Of a stretch of 64,000 nucleotides of DNA, positions 26,901 through 37,974 are shown one piece after another (positions within the stretch are counted from its first letter, which is position 1; every line of letters starts with the position of its first letter). Under the pieces are notes generated by a model. That model made no database searches and was not told the origin of the DNA. It saw only the letters and a program-made list of their open reading frames with translations. A program made the translations under genes and the position numbers. The stretch is from Capsaspora owczarzaki ATCC 30864 (lineage: Eukaryota > Opisthokonta > Filasterea). The DNA is taken from the NCBI RefSeq assembly GCF_000151315.2, contig NW_011887299.1, positions 588,894 to 652,893 of the forward strand, written 5' to 3'.

Positions 26901-29667
26901 GCTTGCCAGTCCACAGACGGACAGGCTTCAGAATGGCAGGCGGAGGAATGTCAATCTGGATGCCGGCGTCGCTCATGCATGCGCACAGCTGCGTGAACAT
27001 GCTCTGGTCGAGGAAGAGGTCCTTGCGCGACAGCAAGTAGGCGCCCGTGATGAAATCCTGGATGGCGGCGATAAGCGGCTCGCCGTTGCGCGGGGTAATC
27101 ATGTTGGACTTGACACCCATGAGCACCATGGCCTCGGCGCGCGCCTCTTCCGTTTGAGGGACGTGCAAGTTCATTTCGTCACCGTCGAAATCCGCATTGT
27201 AAGGCGTGCAGACACACTCGTTAAAGCGGAAGGTGCGGAAGGGCGAAATGCGCACAAAGTGGCACATGATGGAGAGCTTGTGCAGGGACGGTTGGCGATT
27301 GAAGAGCGCGATATCACCCGTGCGCAAGTGACGCTCGACAACATCGCCCACGCGAAGATCGCGTGCAATCTCCTGGCGGTTGCCGTACTTGAGGTAGCGC
27401 TTTGGGTTGACGAGAGGGGCCGCGGCGCCCTTGACTTGGCCTGCCGCCGAGCTTCCTGCCGCCGCTGCTGCCGCTGCTGTGGCCCCGGCCGCCGCCGATG
27501 TAGACGCACCGCCTGCAGTCGCGACGGTACCTGCTGCAGTCAAACCACCGCCAGCGCCTCGGTTCAACTCGACATAGTTTGCGCCAGGATACTGGTCCGT
27601 TCCAGCAATGATCAGCTGGCGCATTTCTTCAATGTTGTGGCTGGTAACGCGCTCGGGGAAGGTCAGAATCTTGGCAACATGTTCGGGCACAGCCACCTCA
27701 TCAATGCGAAGGTTGGGGTCTGGGGAGATGACGGTGCGGCTCGAAAAATCGACACGCTTGCCCGACAGGTTGCCTCGGAAGCGACCCGTCTTGCCCTTGA
27801 GACGTTGGCAAAAGCCACGAACGGGCTTTAGGTTTTGTTGCGGCAACTGGTTGGCCACATCGCCGTTAATGTACATGGCGCACACGTTCTGCAAGTGCTC
27901 CCATTCCTCGACCAGATTTGCAATCATGTTGGTCGGGTTGGACAGCGACTTGCGAATGACCGAATTGATAAACGCAATTTCGGAGAGCTTCATAGTGAGA
28001 TCGTCTTCGTTGGAACCAGCCCCAGCGTCCATCGCCACAGACGGGCGAATGCAGGCGGGAGGGACGAGCATGCGCGTCAGAATGAGACGCTCGGGCCGGC
28101 CCTTGAGGGGATCGAGACCGAGCAACTCGACGTCTTCGTTGGGGATGGCTTCAAAGAGCCGGAGCACGCGCAAGGGGTTGAGCTCGTCCATTGCCTTGGT
28201 GAGCAGAGGACGCAAATCCTTGTTGCGCGCCACCGCCTCCTGGAAGGAGTTGAGAAAGTCGACACGGTCGTCCGACCGCTGCTTTTCGCTCATGCGGTAG
28301 GTGTCGTGCGAGAGCTTCATGAAGGCCACCTTCTTGACGGGGCCGTTCGGCGCGTTGCAGTAAGGGCAGTTGTGCAGGCGGCGGCACTTTTCGTTCACCT
28401 TTTTGCAGATGGCGCGCTTGTGCAGCATTTCCAGCAGCGGGTTGCGCAGCCGCTGCAAGAAAAAGAGGCGTTCCTCGACCGGCAGCATGACACGGGAGCA
28501 AGTCTACAGCAGCAGGCAGGCAGGAGGAGTGAGTGGGTGTTTGGGTTGGTTTGATTGGGAGAGAGCCTAACGCAGCAGCATGTTTTGGCATCAAAGCGCA
28601 ATCTCACCTTGCAAATGTTCTGCAGCACGGTGGTGATGGCCTTGAAGTATCCATAGTGGAAGACAGGCAGCTCAAACTGCAAGTCTCCGAAATGTCCTGG
28701 GCAGGATGTCATAGGATGTCCGCATGTTTCGCAGGTGTGTTGCTTCATTGATGTGCCCTGTTGTTTTGTCAAAACGAATGTTAGTGTATGAACCGATCAG
28801 AAGCACGGGTGAGCTCAGCTGGGCGCGAAATGTCATCATCGCCACAATTGAGGTTGCTTTTTGTTTTCAAAGCCCAGCACTCTGGTTCCCGCTGAAGGTT
28901 TTTTTCTTTGCTGGCGACATAAATCCTACTTGAATTTGCCGGCGCAGCTGTAGTAACCGCGTCCTGGTCCCCCATCACCACGCTACGTTGGTGACAACAG
29001 AGCGAATGGAGATGCACAGAATCCGTCTCTGTCGCCTCCACTCCGTCCCCTGTTTCGCCCAATCCCCATTCATCAAACTGGCATCCTATTCAACAGTCTC
29101 AGAGTGGGGGGAAAGCCTGCTGTCCCTCCCTCCTTGCCTTGCCTGTTCCCTCAATGCATGTGCATTGCCAAGATCTCTGCTCCTCGCCGTCTTTACGCCC
29201 TTTCCCCGCCAAAACGCCGTCCTGCATCGCCAGGGCACAACGCAAAACAACCCACTGCATTTCCCCAGCACAACGTGGACTCACCAGTCGCTTGTCGAGG
29301 GGACCGTGTGGCGTCGGGACGCGGTCTGGCTGCTGGTAGAGCTCGCGATTGACGACGCGCATATGCGAGATGCGCTGCATGTCGCCGTCCGACAGCAGGC
29401 CAAAGTGGATGTGCGAGCTGCAAGCACATTGAAGTTGAAGCGTCAAGGGTTGCATATGTGTGGTAGGGCCAGAGAGTGAGTGAGACAACCAAAGCCCAGC
29501 TACAGCTACACATGCATTGTCCCTCTCCTCTCTCTCTCGCTCTCGCTCTCCAATGCAGTCCCCATACAAACCACTCAATCACAAAATACCCCCATCGCAT
29601 CCAAGGCTCAATTCGAAGCGATTTACATTCGCTGGGACGTCTCGGCATCGTGGAAGGTCTCCTTCAT
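23925..29667 (-). CDS. POLR3A: DNA-directed RNA polymerase III largest subunit (RPC1/POLR3A)
   Basis: This is the catalytic subunit of Pol III, which makes tRNA, 5S and other small RNAs. Exons (5' to 3') are 29627-29667, 29285-29417, 28608-28757, 25447-28503, 25082-25351, 24944-24998, 24702-24845, 24419-24594 and 23925-24318, about 1473 residues. Key features are the N-terminal [19 protein letters not shown], zinc ligands [35 protein letters not shown], the Mg-binding [12 protein letters not shown], the bridge-helix region with [18 protein letters not shown] and a C-terminal [12 protein letters not shown]. Spacing and words such as [12 protein letters not shown] match Pol III rather than Pol I or II. 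An Ala/Gly-rich insert (~50 residues) sits before [10 protein letters not shown]. The join of exons 6 and 7 is one base out of phase with plain GT-AG sites, so that boundary is uncertain. Confidence 0.96.
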
Positions 29668-30201
29668 GATCAAAGGAGAAAGCTGAGCAAAAGATGGAGT
29701 GAAGCCTCAGCAACGACGACAATCAGACCATGACTTCCATTTATGTCTATAAATTGTATTGTTGTTTGTTTCCATTGGAGTGGAGGGGGGGACGGTGAAT
29801 GATGATGTGATCAGACGTAAGCGAGGGGTGGATTGCGCCATTGTTGCCGCCATTGTTTGCTTTCCCCCCTCACTCAATCGAGCACAAGCAATGACCTCCA
29901 AAAGAGCAAAAGTGCGCATCAGCACGCAGCCGTCCCCTCTGCTCACAGCCATCCCCTCAACACACGATGAGTGAGTTTGCGCAATCTTGGGTCTTCCAGT
30001 TTGCGCAATCTTGGGTCTTCCATCTCTCTCCCTCCTCTCCCCATCTGCTCCAAATCAACCCCCCAAAGTGCCCCGTTTGTTACTTTACTTCCATCATCAT
30101 CATCATCATGAATCATGAATCATGAATCGTGAATCGTGAATGACGATGACGCAGAGCAAACAACTTCCCAATTTCCCAGTTTCGAAATTTCGCAACAAAA
30201 G
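29668..30201. other. Divergent promoter interval (RPC1 / hexokinase)
   Basis: The interval between two divergent start codons holds a repeated word (cagtttgcgcaatcttgg-like, twice near 29975-30017), a CAT microsatellite near 30095 and a series of GAATCATGAATCGTG repeats just before the hexokinase start. No coding frame is supported. Confidence 0.45.
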
Positions 30202-31938
30202 ATGGCCAAATCCACGACTTCAACCTCGACTTCAACTTCAACCTCGACTTCACCCTCGACTTCGACGACGACGACGAACGCATTCGCGGGAGTGACCTCG
30301 GGACAGGCGCTCGCAGCCGCTGCCGTCGTCGTTGGCGCGGTCGGGGCGTATCTCTACTGGCGCAAGACATCGTCCAAGCCGCCGCCGCCGCGCTCCACCC
30401 CGAAGCCGACCCTGTCTGGAAGCGCAGGTGCTGCTGCTGCTGGAAAGGGTGCGTCGACGTCGGGCGATGCGGCGCCGCGGGCCTCGAGCACGTATGCGCA
30501 CGGACGCGTCCCGTCTGCCGCTGCTGCAAAGGCCATTGCGAGCGTCGAGAGTGCGTATGGCGCGTCGATCGAGGTGCTGCGTGGCATTGTCAACAGCATG
30601 ATGCAGGAAATGCGCAAGGGCCTCGCCAAGGAGAACGGCGCCGCCATGAAGATGATCATCTCGCACGTCTCCAACCTGCCGACCGGCAAGGAGAAGGGCC
30701 GGTTCCTGGCGCTCGACCTCGGCGGAAGCAACTTTCGCGTTCTGCTGCTGACGCTCGACGGACACGGCCAGTGCAAGTCGGAGAGCGACAAGTACGTTCT
30801 GACGCAAGAGCTCATGACGGGAACCGGCGAGTCCCTGTTTGACTTTATTGCCGAGTCGGTGCAAGGCTTCTTGGAGTCGCGCGGCATCACTGAGACGCTG
30901 CCGTTGGGCTTCACGTTCAGCTTCCCCGTGCAGCAAGAGTCAATCAACTCGGGCAAGCTCATCCGCTGGACGAAAGGATTCCACGCGTCCGGCGTCGAGG
31001 GCCAGGACGTCGGCCGCCTGCTGAACGAGGCGTTCGCGCGCAAGGGCATCAAGGTCAACGTCGCTGCCATCGTCAACGACACGGTTGGCACCCAGATTGC
31101 ACGATGCCTCGACGACCAGAACTGCTACGTCGGTCTCATTCTCGGCACGGGCTCCAACACCTGCTACCTCGAGGACGTGACGGCCATCCCCAAGTGGACT
31201 GGCCCCGCCCCAAAGACTGGCAAGGTCATTATCAACATGGAGTGGGGTGCGTTCGACGACGAAATCCAGCGCCTGCCGTACACCCCGCACGACCGCACCA
31301 TGGACGCTGCGTCCATCAACCGCGGCCAGCAGCTGTTCGAGAAGATGATTTCGGGCATGTATCTTGGTGAAATCTCGCGTCTCGTTGCCGTCGAGCTTGC
31401 CGAGAGCGGCCAGCTGTTCCAGGGCACCCTCACCAGCAAGTTCCGCGAGGTTCAGGCCTTCAAGACTGCGATGATGTCCGAGATTGAGAGGTAGGGGGTT
31501 TTGTTGGTGATCCTTGACTACAGAGACGGGTGTATCAATCTCTCTAACCGTGCACACCCTGCTTCCGACAGCGATGACACTGTTGATCTCTCCCTCACTC
31601 GCGATTTGCTGCATCGTGAGTTCGGCCTGCCCTTGAACAAGATCACCATTGATGACCGAATGATCATCAAGCGTATCTGCGAGCTCGTGTCGACGCGCGC
31701 CGCCCGCATCGCCGCTGCAGGCATTGTTGCCGTGGCCACCAAGATCGCCAAGACCCACGACTGCACCGTGGCTGTCGACGGCACGCTGTTCCAGCGCTAC
31801 CCGAACTTTGAGCACCGACTGACTGCCGCCGTCGCCGAGCTGCTCCCCGGCATTTCAACCAAGATCCACTTCAAGCGTTCTGAAGACGGCAGTGGCAAGG
31901 GTGCCGCCCTTGTCGCTGCGCTTGCCCAGACGCAGTAG
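30202..31938 (+). CDS. Hexokinase with N-terminal membrane anchor
   Basis: Two exons (30202-31490, 31572-31938) give 551 residues. The enzyme phosphorylates glucose at the first step of glycolysis. Core motifs are LALDLGGSNFRVLLL (phosphate 1 loop), SFPVQQESINSGKLIRWTKG (sugar binding), IVNDTVGT with the catalytic Asp, GLILGTGSNTCYLE, INMEWGAF and the C-terminal FKRSEDGSGKGAALV. It is a single ~50-kDa unit, as in fungi and protists, not the animal duplicated form. The N-terminus is unusual: a Ser/Thr run, then a hydrophobic helix (about residues 30-51) ending in YLYWRKTSSK, then a Pro/Ala/Ser linker. This looks like a tail embedded in a membrane, perhaps the mitochondrial outer membrane. I chose the ATG at 30202 because no in-frame ATG lies upstream. 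Confidence 0.95.
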
Positions 31939-32197
31939 TAGATGGGAATGAGGGTGTTGGGTTTTGTTGGGTCTTTTTGTTGATGAGCGTTTTGGCGAGC
32001 GGTTTTTTCGCCTTGTCCGGTTTCGTAGCTCAGTACCCGTTGCATCGGTCTGCTTGATGTGTGTTTGTGGGTGTGTGTTTGTGTGTGTGAATCGAATGAA
32101 TGATGCAAAAGCAAAGTTTCAAGTTCCGTATGCCCACTAACCCCCCCCCCCGCATCTCCCTCTAACTACTGTAATACATCTTGCCAAACCCCTTTTC

Positions 32198-33675
32198 ATG
32201 CATCATTTCAATCTGAGCTCAGTCAGATTGCTTCATCGAGTCATGCTCCGACTCGTTGCGACTGCCGGTTTTGCACGGTCTGTGCGATCATCGCCCGCCG
32301 CTGTTGCCGCTACAGCTACTGCTGCTGCTGCGTTGTCCCATAGTAGTAACCCTGCCTCACGACCAGCCATCAAGCATGCTCGGCGCCACTCGTCGCGCTT
32401 CCCGCCTTCCAATCCAGCCACCGCGTCACCAGTTGCGGTGCTGCCAGCGGTCATTCCGCCGACGCTGCCGCTGCATCTGCTGCCGCCGTCCACAGCCGAC
32501 ATCCACGCAATCAAGCACGCTCCTGGCACTTCGGGCGATCGGAACGACGCGCTCGGACTCCGCGCATCGCTCGACGAGTTCCTCGCAACCTGTCTCTCCG
32601 TCATTGAGGACACGGACAGTCTGATGCAGTCCATCCAAAAGTCCAAGCTCGCGTTGCATGGCATCGACATCCAAGACGGCGCTGGTGAGCAGTCTCCAGA
32701 TTTGGAGTCTTAGAAAGTTTGACAGGGACAGATTTGTCACCAACTCAGCTTGAATTTTGGTGCAGATTCCGTTCCCCAACCGCCATTGTCGGTGCTCAAG
32801 ACTCCCGCGCAAATCGTCGCAGAGCTCGACAAGCATGTTGTTGGGCAGGTTGATGCCAAGCGAGCTGTCGCCTTGGCTCTGCGTAAGAATTCTTCCGTCT
32901 TGCGTTCGTTGCGTCCTTGCGATTCTCACTCCATATTATGTGTGTGTGTGTGTGTGGCGACAGGCAACCGATGGCGACGACATCAGCTGCCACCCAACAT
33001 GCGCGATGTCGTTGTGCCCAAGAATATCATCATGATTGGCAGCACTGGCGTTGGTAAGGCACACTCGCGACCACAATATTGGGGGGTTTTGGTTGGGTTT
33101 TTTGCTCTCTGTTGGTCTGGCGGTGGCCTGACAATGATGCAACCATTTTGTTGGGGGTGCAGGAAAGACGGAAATTGCTCGCCGCATGGCCAAGCTAACG
33201 GATGCCCCGTTCATCAAAGTCGAGGCCACGCGCTATATTCGATCGGCTGCCGCCAATGACCGGCAGGATATTGAACATGCCATCCACGATCTTGTGCGAC
33301 TGAGTGTACAAGCAGCGCGTACGCGAACGCGTGCACAGGTGCGGGATAAGATTCATCGCGCCGTGGAGGATCGCATTATTGGCGACATTATTGCGCGGCG
33401 TAATGCCGAGTCAACCGAGGTGCTTTCACCAGAGCATATTGAAGAGACCAAGGAGGCGCTTCGGCGCATGATTCACTTCTCGCGCACCGACGACCGCATG
33501 ATTGAGTTTACGTCGCTCAGCGCTGAAGACCTCGATGCCGCACATGCTGCCCCATTGGATAGCTTTGCACAAATGCTCGCTGACATGAGCGCTTCCCGAT
33601 TTCTCGAGAGCAACGGCGGTTTGACCAGCGCCCGTGTCAAAGCTCGAGCAGAATCAACCTTCAAGCACACAACAC

Positions 33676-33707
<32 letters not shown>

Positions 33708-35017
33708 ACAACAAGCCTCAAACTCTGGAAATATCGCCTCCGCCCTCGGAGCCATGTCCCAGCAACTAAAGTCCCTCTTGCAGGTATTCCAGCACCGAGC
33801 TGCTGTTGCGGATGCCAAGCACCATCATCACCACCATCACCACCACGTTCAACAGCCTCATCTCGCCCTCGGCACTCCGGGTCGCTCCACCACAAATGGT
33901 GCTGTGCCCAACGCTAGTGACCCGCATACACAAGCAGCCGAGGCTCGCATCCACCGACCACCAGTGATGCGCATGCGTGCCAAGGACGCGCTGTCACTTC
34001 TGGCGGAAATGGAGGCGTCGGTCCTATTGAACGACACGCTCATTGTGCGAAGCGCAGTCCAGCACGTTGAACAAGACGGCATTGTCTTTATTGAGGACAT
34101 TGATAAGATTTGCACGCCAACTCCCAGCTCCACCAGCAGCTCGAGGCGTGTTGGTGAGTGGAGGATTTTGCTGTATTTTGATGAATGCAGTTTTTTGGTG
34201 GCTCTCTTTCCTCATCCCCATCTCGCATTTTGGTTTGTGTCTGTGTTTCTATAGTGAGCGAAGCCAGCTACGAGCCAGTACAACGTGATCTCTTGCCCTT
34301 AATCGAAGGGACACTCGTTTCGACTCCGTTTGGTCCAGTCCGCACAGACCATGTATGTTCGTCGTTTCAATTGCGAAACAACAAACGATGTATTATTGTC
34401 GCCAACTCTTGCTCTTTGATGGCCAGATTCTGTTTATCGCAAGTGGATCCTTCCGGAGCAGTCAGCCGTCAGACTTGCTACCAGAACTGCAAGGCCGATT
34501 CCCGATTCGTGTGCAGCTCAAGGCGCTCTCTGAGTCGGACCTGTACCAGCTCCTGACGTGGCCAGAGGCAAATGTGATTGCTCAACAAGTGGAGCTCATG
34601 CGGACGGAGGGTGTCGCTCTCTCGGTACGCCAGCTGCTGCTCGTACTTTGCAATAATGAGTTGTAATTGTTGTAGCTGACGTTCATGCGTGTGTGTGTCA
34701 AATTGGGACAGTTCACCGCCGAAGCCATTCGTGAAATTGCCCGCATTGCATACGAGGTCAACGGTGCGGTGGAGAACATTGGGGCTCGCAGGCTCAACAC
34801 GATTTTGGAGCGGGTTGTTGAAGACATCAGCTTTTCAGCGCCGGATCGAGTAGCGCACCATCGTTCGGCAGCAGTTCAGGCCGGCATCGAGCCCACTGGT
34901 CACACGAGCGACTCTGGCACGTCCGAGCTGATTCCTGTCGTGATTAACGAGCACGATGTTCGCCGCACCGTGAATGAGAGCTTTTTGAAGAGCGATCTTT
35001 CGCGGTTTGTGCTGTAA
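32198..35017 (+). CDS. HslU/ClpY-like AAA+ ATPase, probably mitochondrial, divergent
   Basis: Exons are 32198-32684, 32766-32882, 32964-33053, 33163 to about 33633, about 33716-34153, 34255-34352, 34427-34624 and 34712-35017 (~734 residues). HslU unfolds proteins for the HslV protease. Family marks are [25 protein letters not shown], Walker [36 protein letters not shown], the Arg-finger segment [11 protein letters not shown], sensor II NIGARRL and the C-terminal DLSRFVL. An Arg-rich, Ser/Ala-rich N-terminus ([15 protein letters not shown]) fits mitochondrial import. Odd points are that the pore motif GYVG after EATR is replaced by YIRSAAAND, the Walker B DE pair reads ED ([10 protein letters not shown]), and the I-domain carries a nine-His run beside a CAA/CAG tract. 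The junction around 33619-33715 is a modelled intron; its exact ends are uncertain. No HslV is visible here. Confidence 0.85.
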
Positions 35018-35119
35018 CAGTGGAGTACAGTACAGTAATGGGGTTTTTTATGTCTGTTATTTGTTTCTGAGCACTATTTTCTTTACTCAGACGAATGTCA
35101 CTCTTCGTTTTTTTGGATC

Positions 35120-37834
35120 ATGTCGTCCAATGCAGTAGTTCCAGTAATGCCAAATCAGCCAACTCCGACCTCATCCTCATCCTCACTGCCACTCTCAGCC
35201 TTCACCTCCACCTTCCTCAATCTCTCTTTAACCTCGTCTACCTCGTCTCTATCTCGAGCCGTTGCCCTCCCTCTGACCCCAGTAGCCCCGTCACTCTCGC
35301 ACAACTGAGATCTCCGTTTTCCCCCTCAACCCCTCTCCACAGCACCCCCCCCCCTCTTCCGTTTCTCACTCACTCACTCTCACTCGCTCAATCTCACCTC
35401 TCTCAACGGTCATCCGTTCCGCGTCCGTTCCATCGCTGCTCAATCTTCAATCTTCAATGCAATGTTCATTCAATTCAATTCAATTCAACGTCGGCCTTTC
35501 TTTTTCTTTCTTTTTTTCCCGTTTTCATTCGCCCGACGGCTCTTCTTCTTTGTTCCTTTCCATTGAAGCTCAGCTTCTTTTCTTTTTTTCCATTCGTTTT
35601 CCATTCTAGTTTGAGCTTTAGTTCCTGCAATTCAACTCCCATTCAATGCCGACCGACCGGTTTGACTTTTGACTGGATCAGCTGATTGTCGTTCACTCAC
35701 TTTGGCTTTGTATTGACGTTTCGATGGACATTCACAGCCTGAGACGATCGCAGAGCTGCGCGCATTGACGTTTCGATGGACATTCACAGCCTGAGACGAT
35801 CGCAGAGCTGCGCGCACTCGTGCTGGCTGAGGCAAAGCCGCTGCTCGCAGAGAACAAGGTCAACTCGGTCGACGTCGATCGCATTGCCACAGATGACGAG
35901 TACCTTGCGCGATTCTACCGCGTTGCTGATGCTGTAAGTTAGATTACCATTTAACTCACTCAGTCCAAGCTCAGCAGCTCAGAATTACTGAGTGGACGTG
36001 CTGAGTGAACACGATCGATGCCTAACTCGCGCTCCATCAACCAACTAGATGCCCGAGGCTCAAACCCTGCTGGTCAACTGCCTGAAATGGCGGCGCCAGT
36101 TTGGCGTCTTGGAGCTGCGCGAAAGCTCGATTGAGCCGGACTTGCTCAACTCGGGCGTCTTTTTCTTCCGCAATCGCGACAAGAGCAACCGGCTGATTGG
36201 TCACCTCATGATCCGTCGCCACAAGAAAGACCCGGCGCGGCTCGAGCTGGTCAAAAAGTACATTCTGCTCTGGTTTGAGCGTCAGGAAAAGTCGGCGCGT
36301 CCCAACACGGAAAAGTTTACGCTGATCTTCGACATGACTGGTGCGGGTCTGGGCAACTTGGACATGGATCTCGTCAAATTCCTCATCGATTGCTTCAAGT
36401 TCTACTACCCGAACATGCTCGGGCAGATTCTCGTGTTTGAAATTTCCTTTATTCTGAACTGTACGTCGCCTGAGGTTCTAGGGTTGTTTGGGGTTGGGGT
36501 TGGAGCTTTGCAATCGATGGTTGCCTGGACTGACTCAACTGCTTCACACTGGTGCTCACACTGACCAACAGCTGCCTGGAGCATTATCAAAAACTGGCTG
36601 AGTCCGCGCGCGCTCGCCTTGATCAAGTTTGTCAATCGCAAGGAGATTCAAACCTACGTTGAGCCTTCATCCTTGCTGATTTCACAGGGCGGTCTCGACT
36701 CGTACGAGTACTCGTACACGCCCGGCGAGTTTGCCATTGTTGCCCGCAACGACTTTGGTCCGGCCGCGTCCTCGTCCTCATCCTCGTCGTCGCCCGCCAT
36801 TGCTGCGCCTGCTCAAGCCAACGCCAATGCTGGAGCCGATGAGAGCAAGCCAGCCCATAAGAAGCGCGTCTCTTTCTTGCCCGCAGAAAAGTCCGACGTT
36901 GGTAGTGTAAGAAGCTTTGAAGAATTGAATGTTGGAACTTGTCTCGCACCCGAATACTCACCGTCCACTCGCTCCCCTCTCCTTCAATCTCTCGCAGGGC
37001 TTTTTGGCAGTATCGCCGAACGTCAACTACCTCGAATTCCGCGGCCCGTTCAATGCCGAAGTCACATCCACCATCACGCTCGCACACACACTACCAGGAA
37101 GCGTTCAAAAGTCACCTGTGGCGTTCAAGGTCAAGACCACGGCTCCAGAGCGATACCGAGTCCGCCCCAATCAAGGGCTGCTTTCCCCCGGAGAAAAGAT
37201 TGTGGTGAGCATTTTCATGAGCGTCGGCTCGCTCCCCGCCCAAGCCGCAACCCCCGAGGAAACAGCCAATGGCTTTGTGTCGAGCTTGCGCGACAAGTTT
37301 TTGGTCTTGTCGCTGCCCTTCCCTAGTGATGCCAATGCGAACGACATCAACGGCCAGTGGACACAGCTCGTCGAGGCGCCAAACGCGACCAAGCCCTTCC
37401 AGCACCGTTTGCCATGTCGGTTTGTGACTGGCTCTGGACAAGTCCTCGGTGTCGATCCAGCTGCCACACCAGACCCAGCTCCCACCGCTTCGTCCGCGAA
37501 ATCTTCCTCGGCTGCTGCTGGTGCTGCTACTGCCCCAGCGGCCGCCAAGCCGTCTCCAGCGCCAACCGCGTCCTCACCTGTCGCCGCAGTGGTGCCGACA
37601 CCGGCTCGGACTGCACCCGCCGCGCCTCTGGCCTCCTCGCACTCCAAAGATGAGGTCTCTGGCAATTCAGAGCTGGCCGTGCTGAGGAAATCAGTGCGAA
37701 ATCTACAGATTGCGTTCGTGCTGCTCTTCTTGCTGGTGCTCTTCCTGATGCTTGCCGTATCGCTCCTGCTGGCCTCTCATCCACTCGCGCCATTGCCGCT
37801 GCGTTCCTTTGTGCAGTCCTTCTTCTCCAAGTAA
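35120..37834 (+). CDS. MOSPD2-like protein: CRAL-TRIO plus MSP domain, tail-anchored
   Basis: Well-supported exons are 35790-35933, 36049-36460, 36572-36906 and 36998-37834 (575 residues). A first exon at 35120-35143 (MSSNAVVP before gtaatg) fits the phase but is tentative. The CRAL-TRIO part contains LLVNCLKWRRQFGV, FTLIFDMTGAGLGNLDMD and FKFYYPNMLGQILVFEI. After a linker, the MSP domain contains VSPNVNYLEFRGPFN, SPVAFKVKTTAPERYRVRPN and LLSPGEKIVV, the FFAT-motif binding region. A Pro/Ala linker leads to a C-terminal helix (residues in VLLFLLVLFLMLAVSLLL). This order matches MOSPD2, an ER protein that tethers ER to other organelles. The first confident acceptor lies in a 52-bp tandem duplication. 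Confidence 0.88.
35712..35815. repeat. 52-bp perfect tandem duplication containing a splice acceptor
   Basis: Positions 35712-35763 and 35764-35815 are the same 52-bp sequence. Each copy holds a ttcacag acceptor and the following codons of the MOSPD2-like gene. Since 52 is not a multiple of three, use of the first acceptor would shift the frame. Confidence 0.95.
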
Positions 37835-37974
37835 CACCAAACCAACCGAAGAGCATGATCGTTTGCTTTTGTTCACATTACAAAATTGTTTGATAAAAAA
37901 AAGTCGTCCATTGTTCCTGTACACCCCGATCAATTCAGGTCGATGCAAAATGAATTATCCCACTCATTCTTCCT

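Noticed and set aside
25459-27831. 790-residue plus-strand open frame opposite RPC1
   Set aside because: It is antisense to a clearly conserved Pol III subunit exon. Its composition reflects the reverse complement of biased codons and it matches no family.
32019-32100. A TAGCTCAGT word resembling a tRNA A box after the hexokinase gene
   Set aside because: There is no B box (GGTTCGAAT-like) at the right distance and no acceptor-stem pairing.
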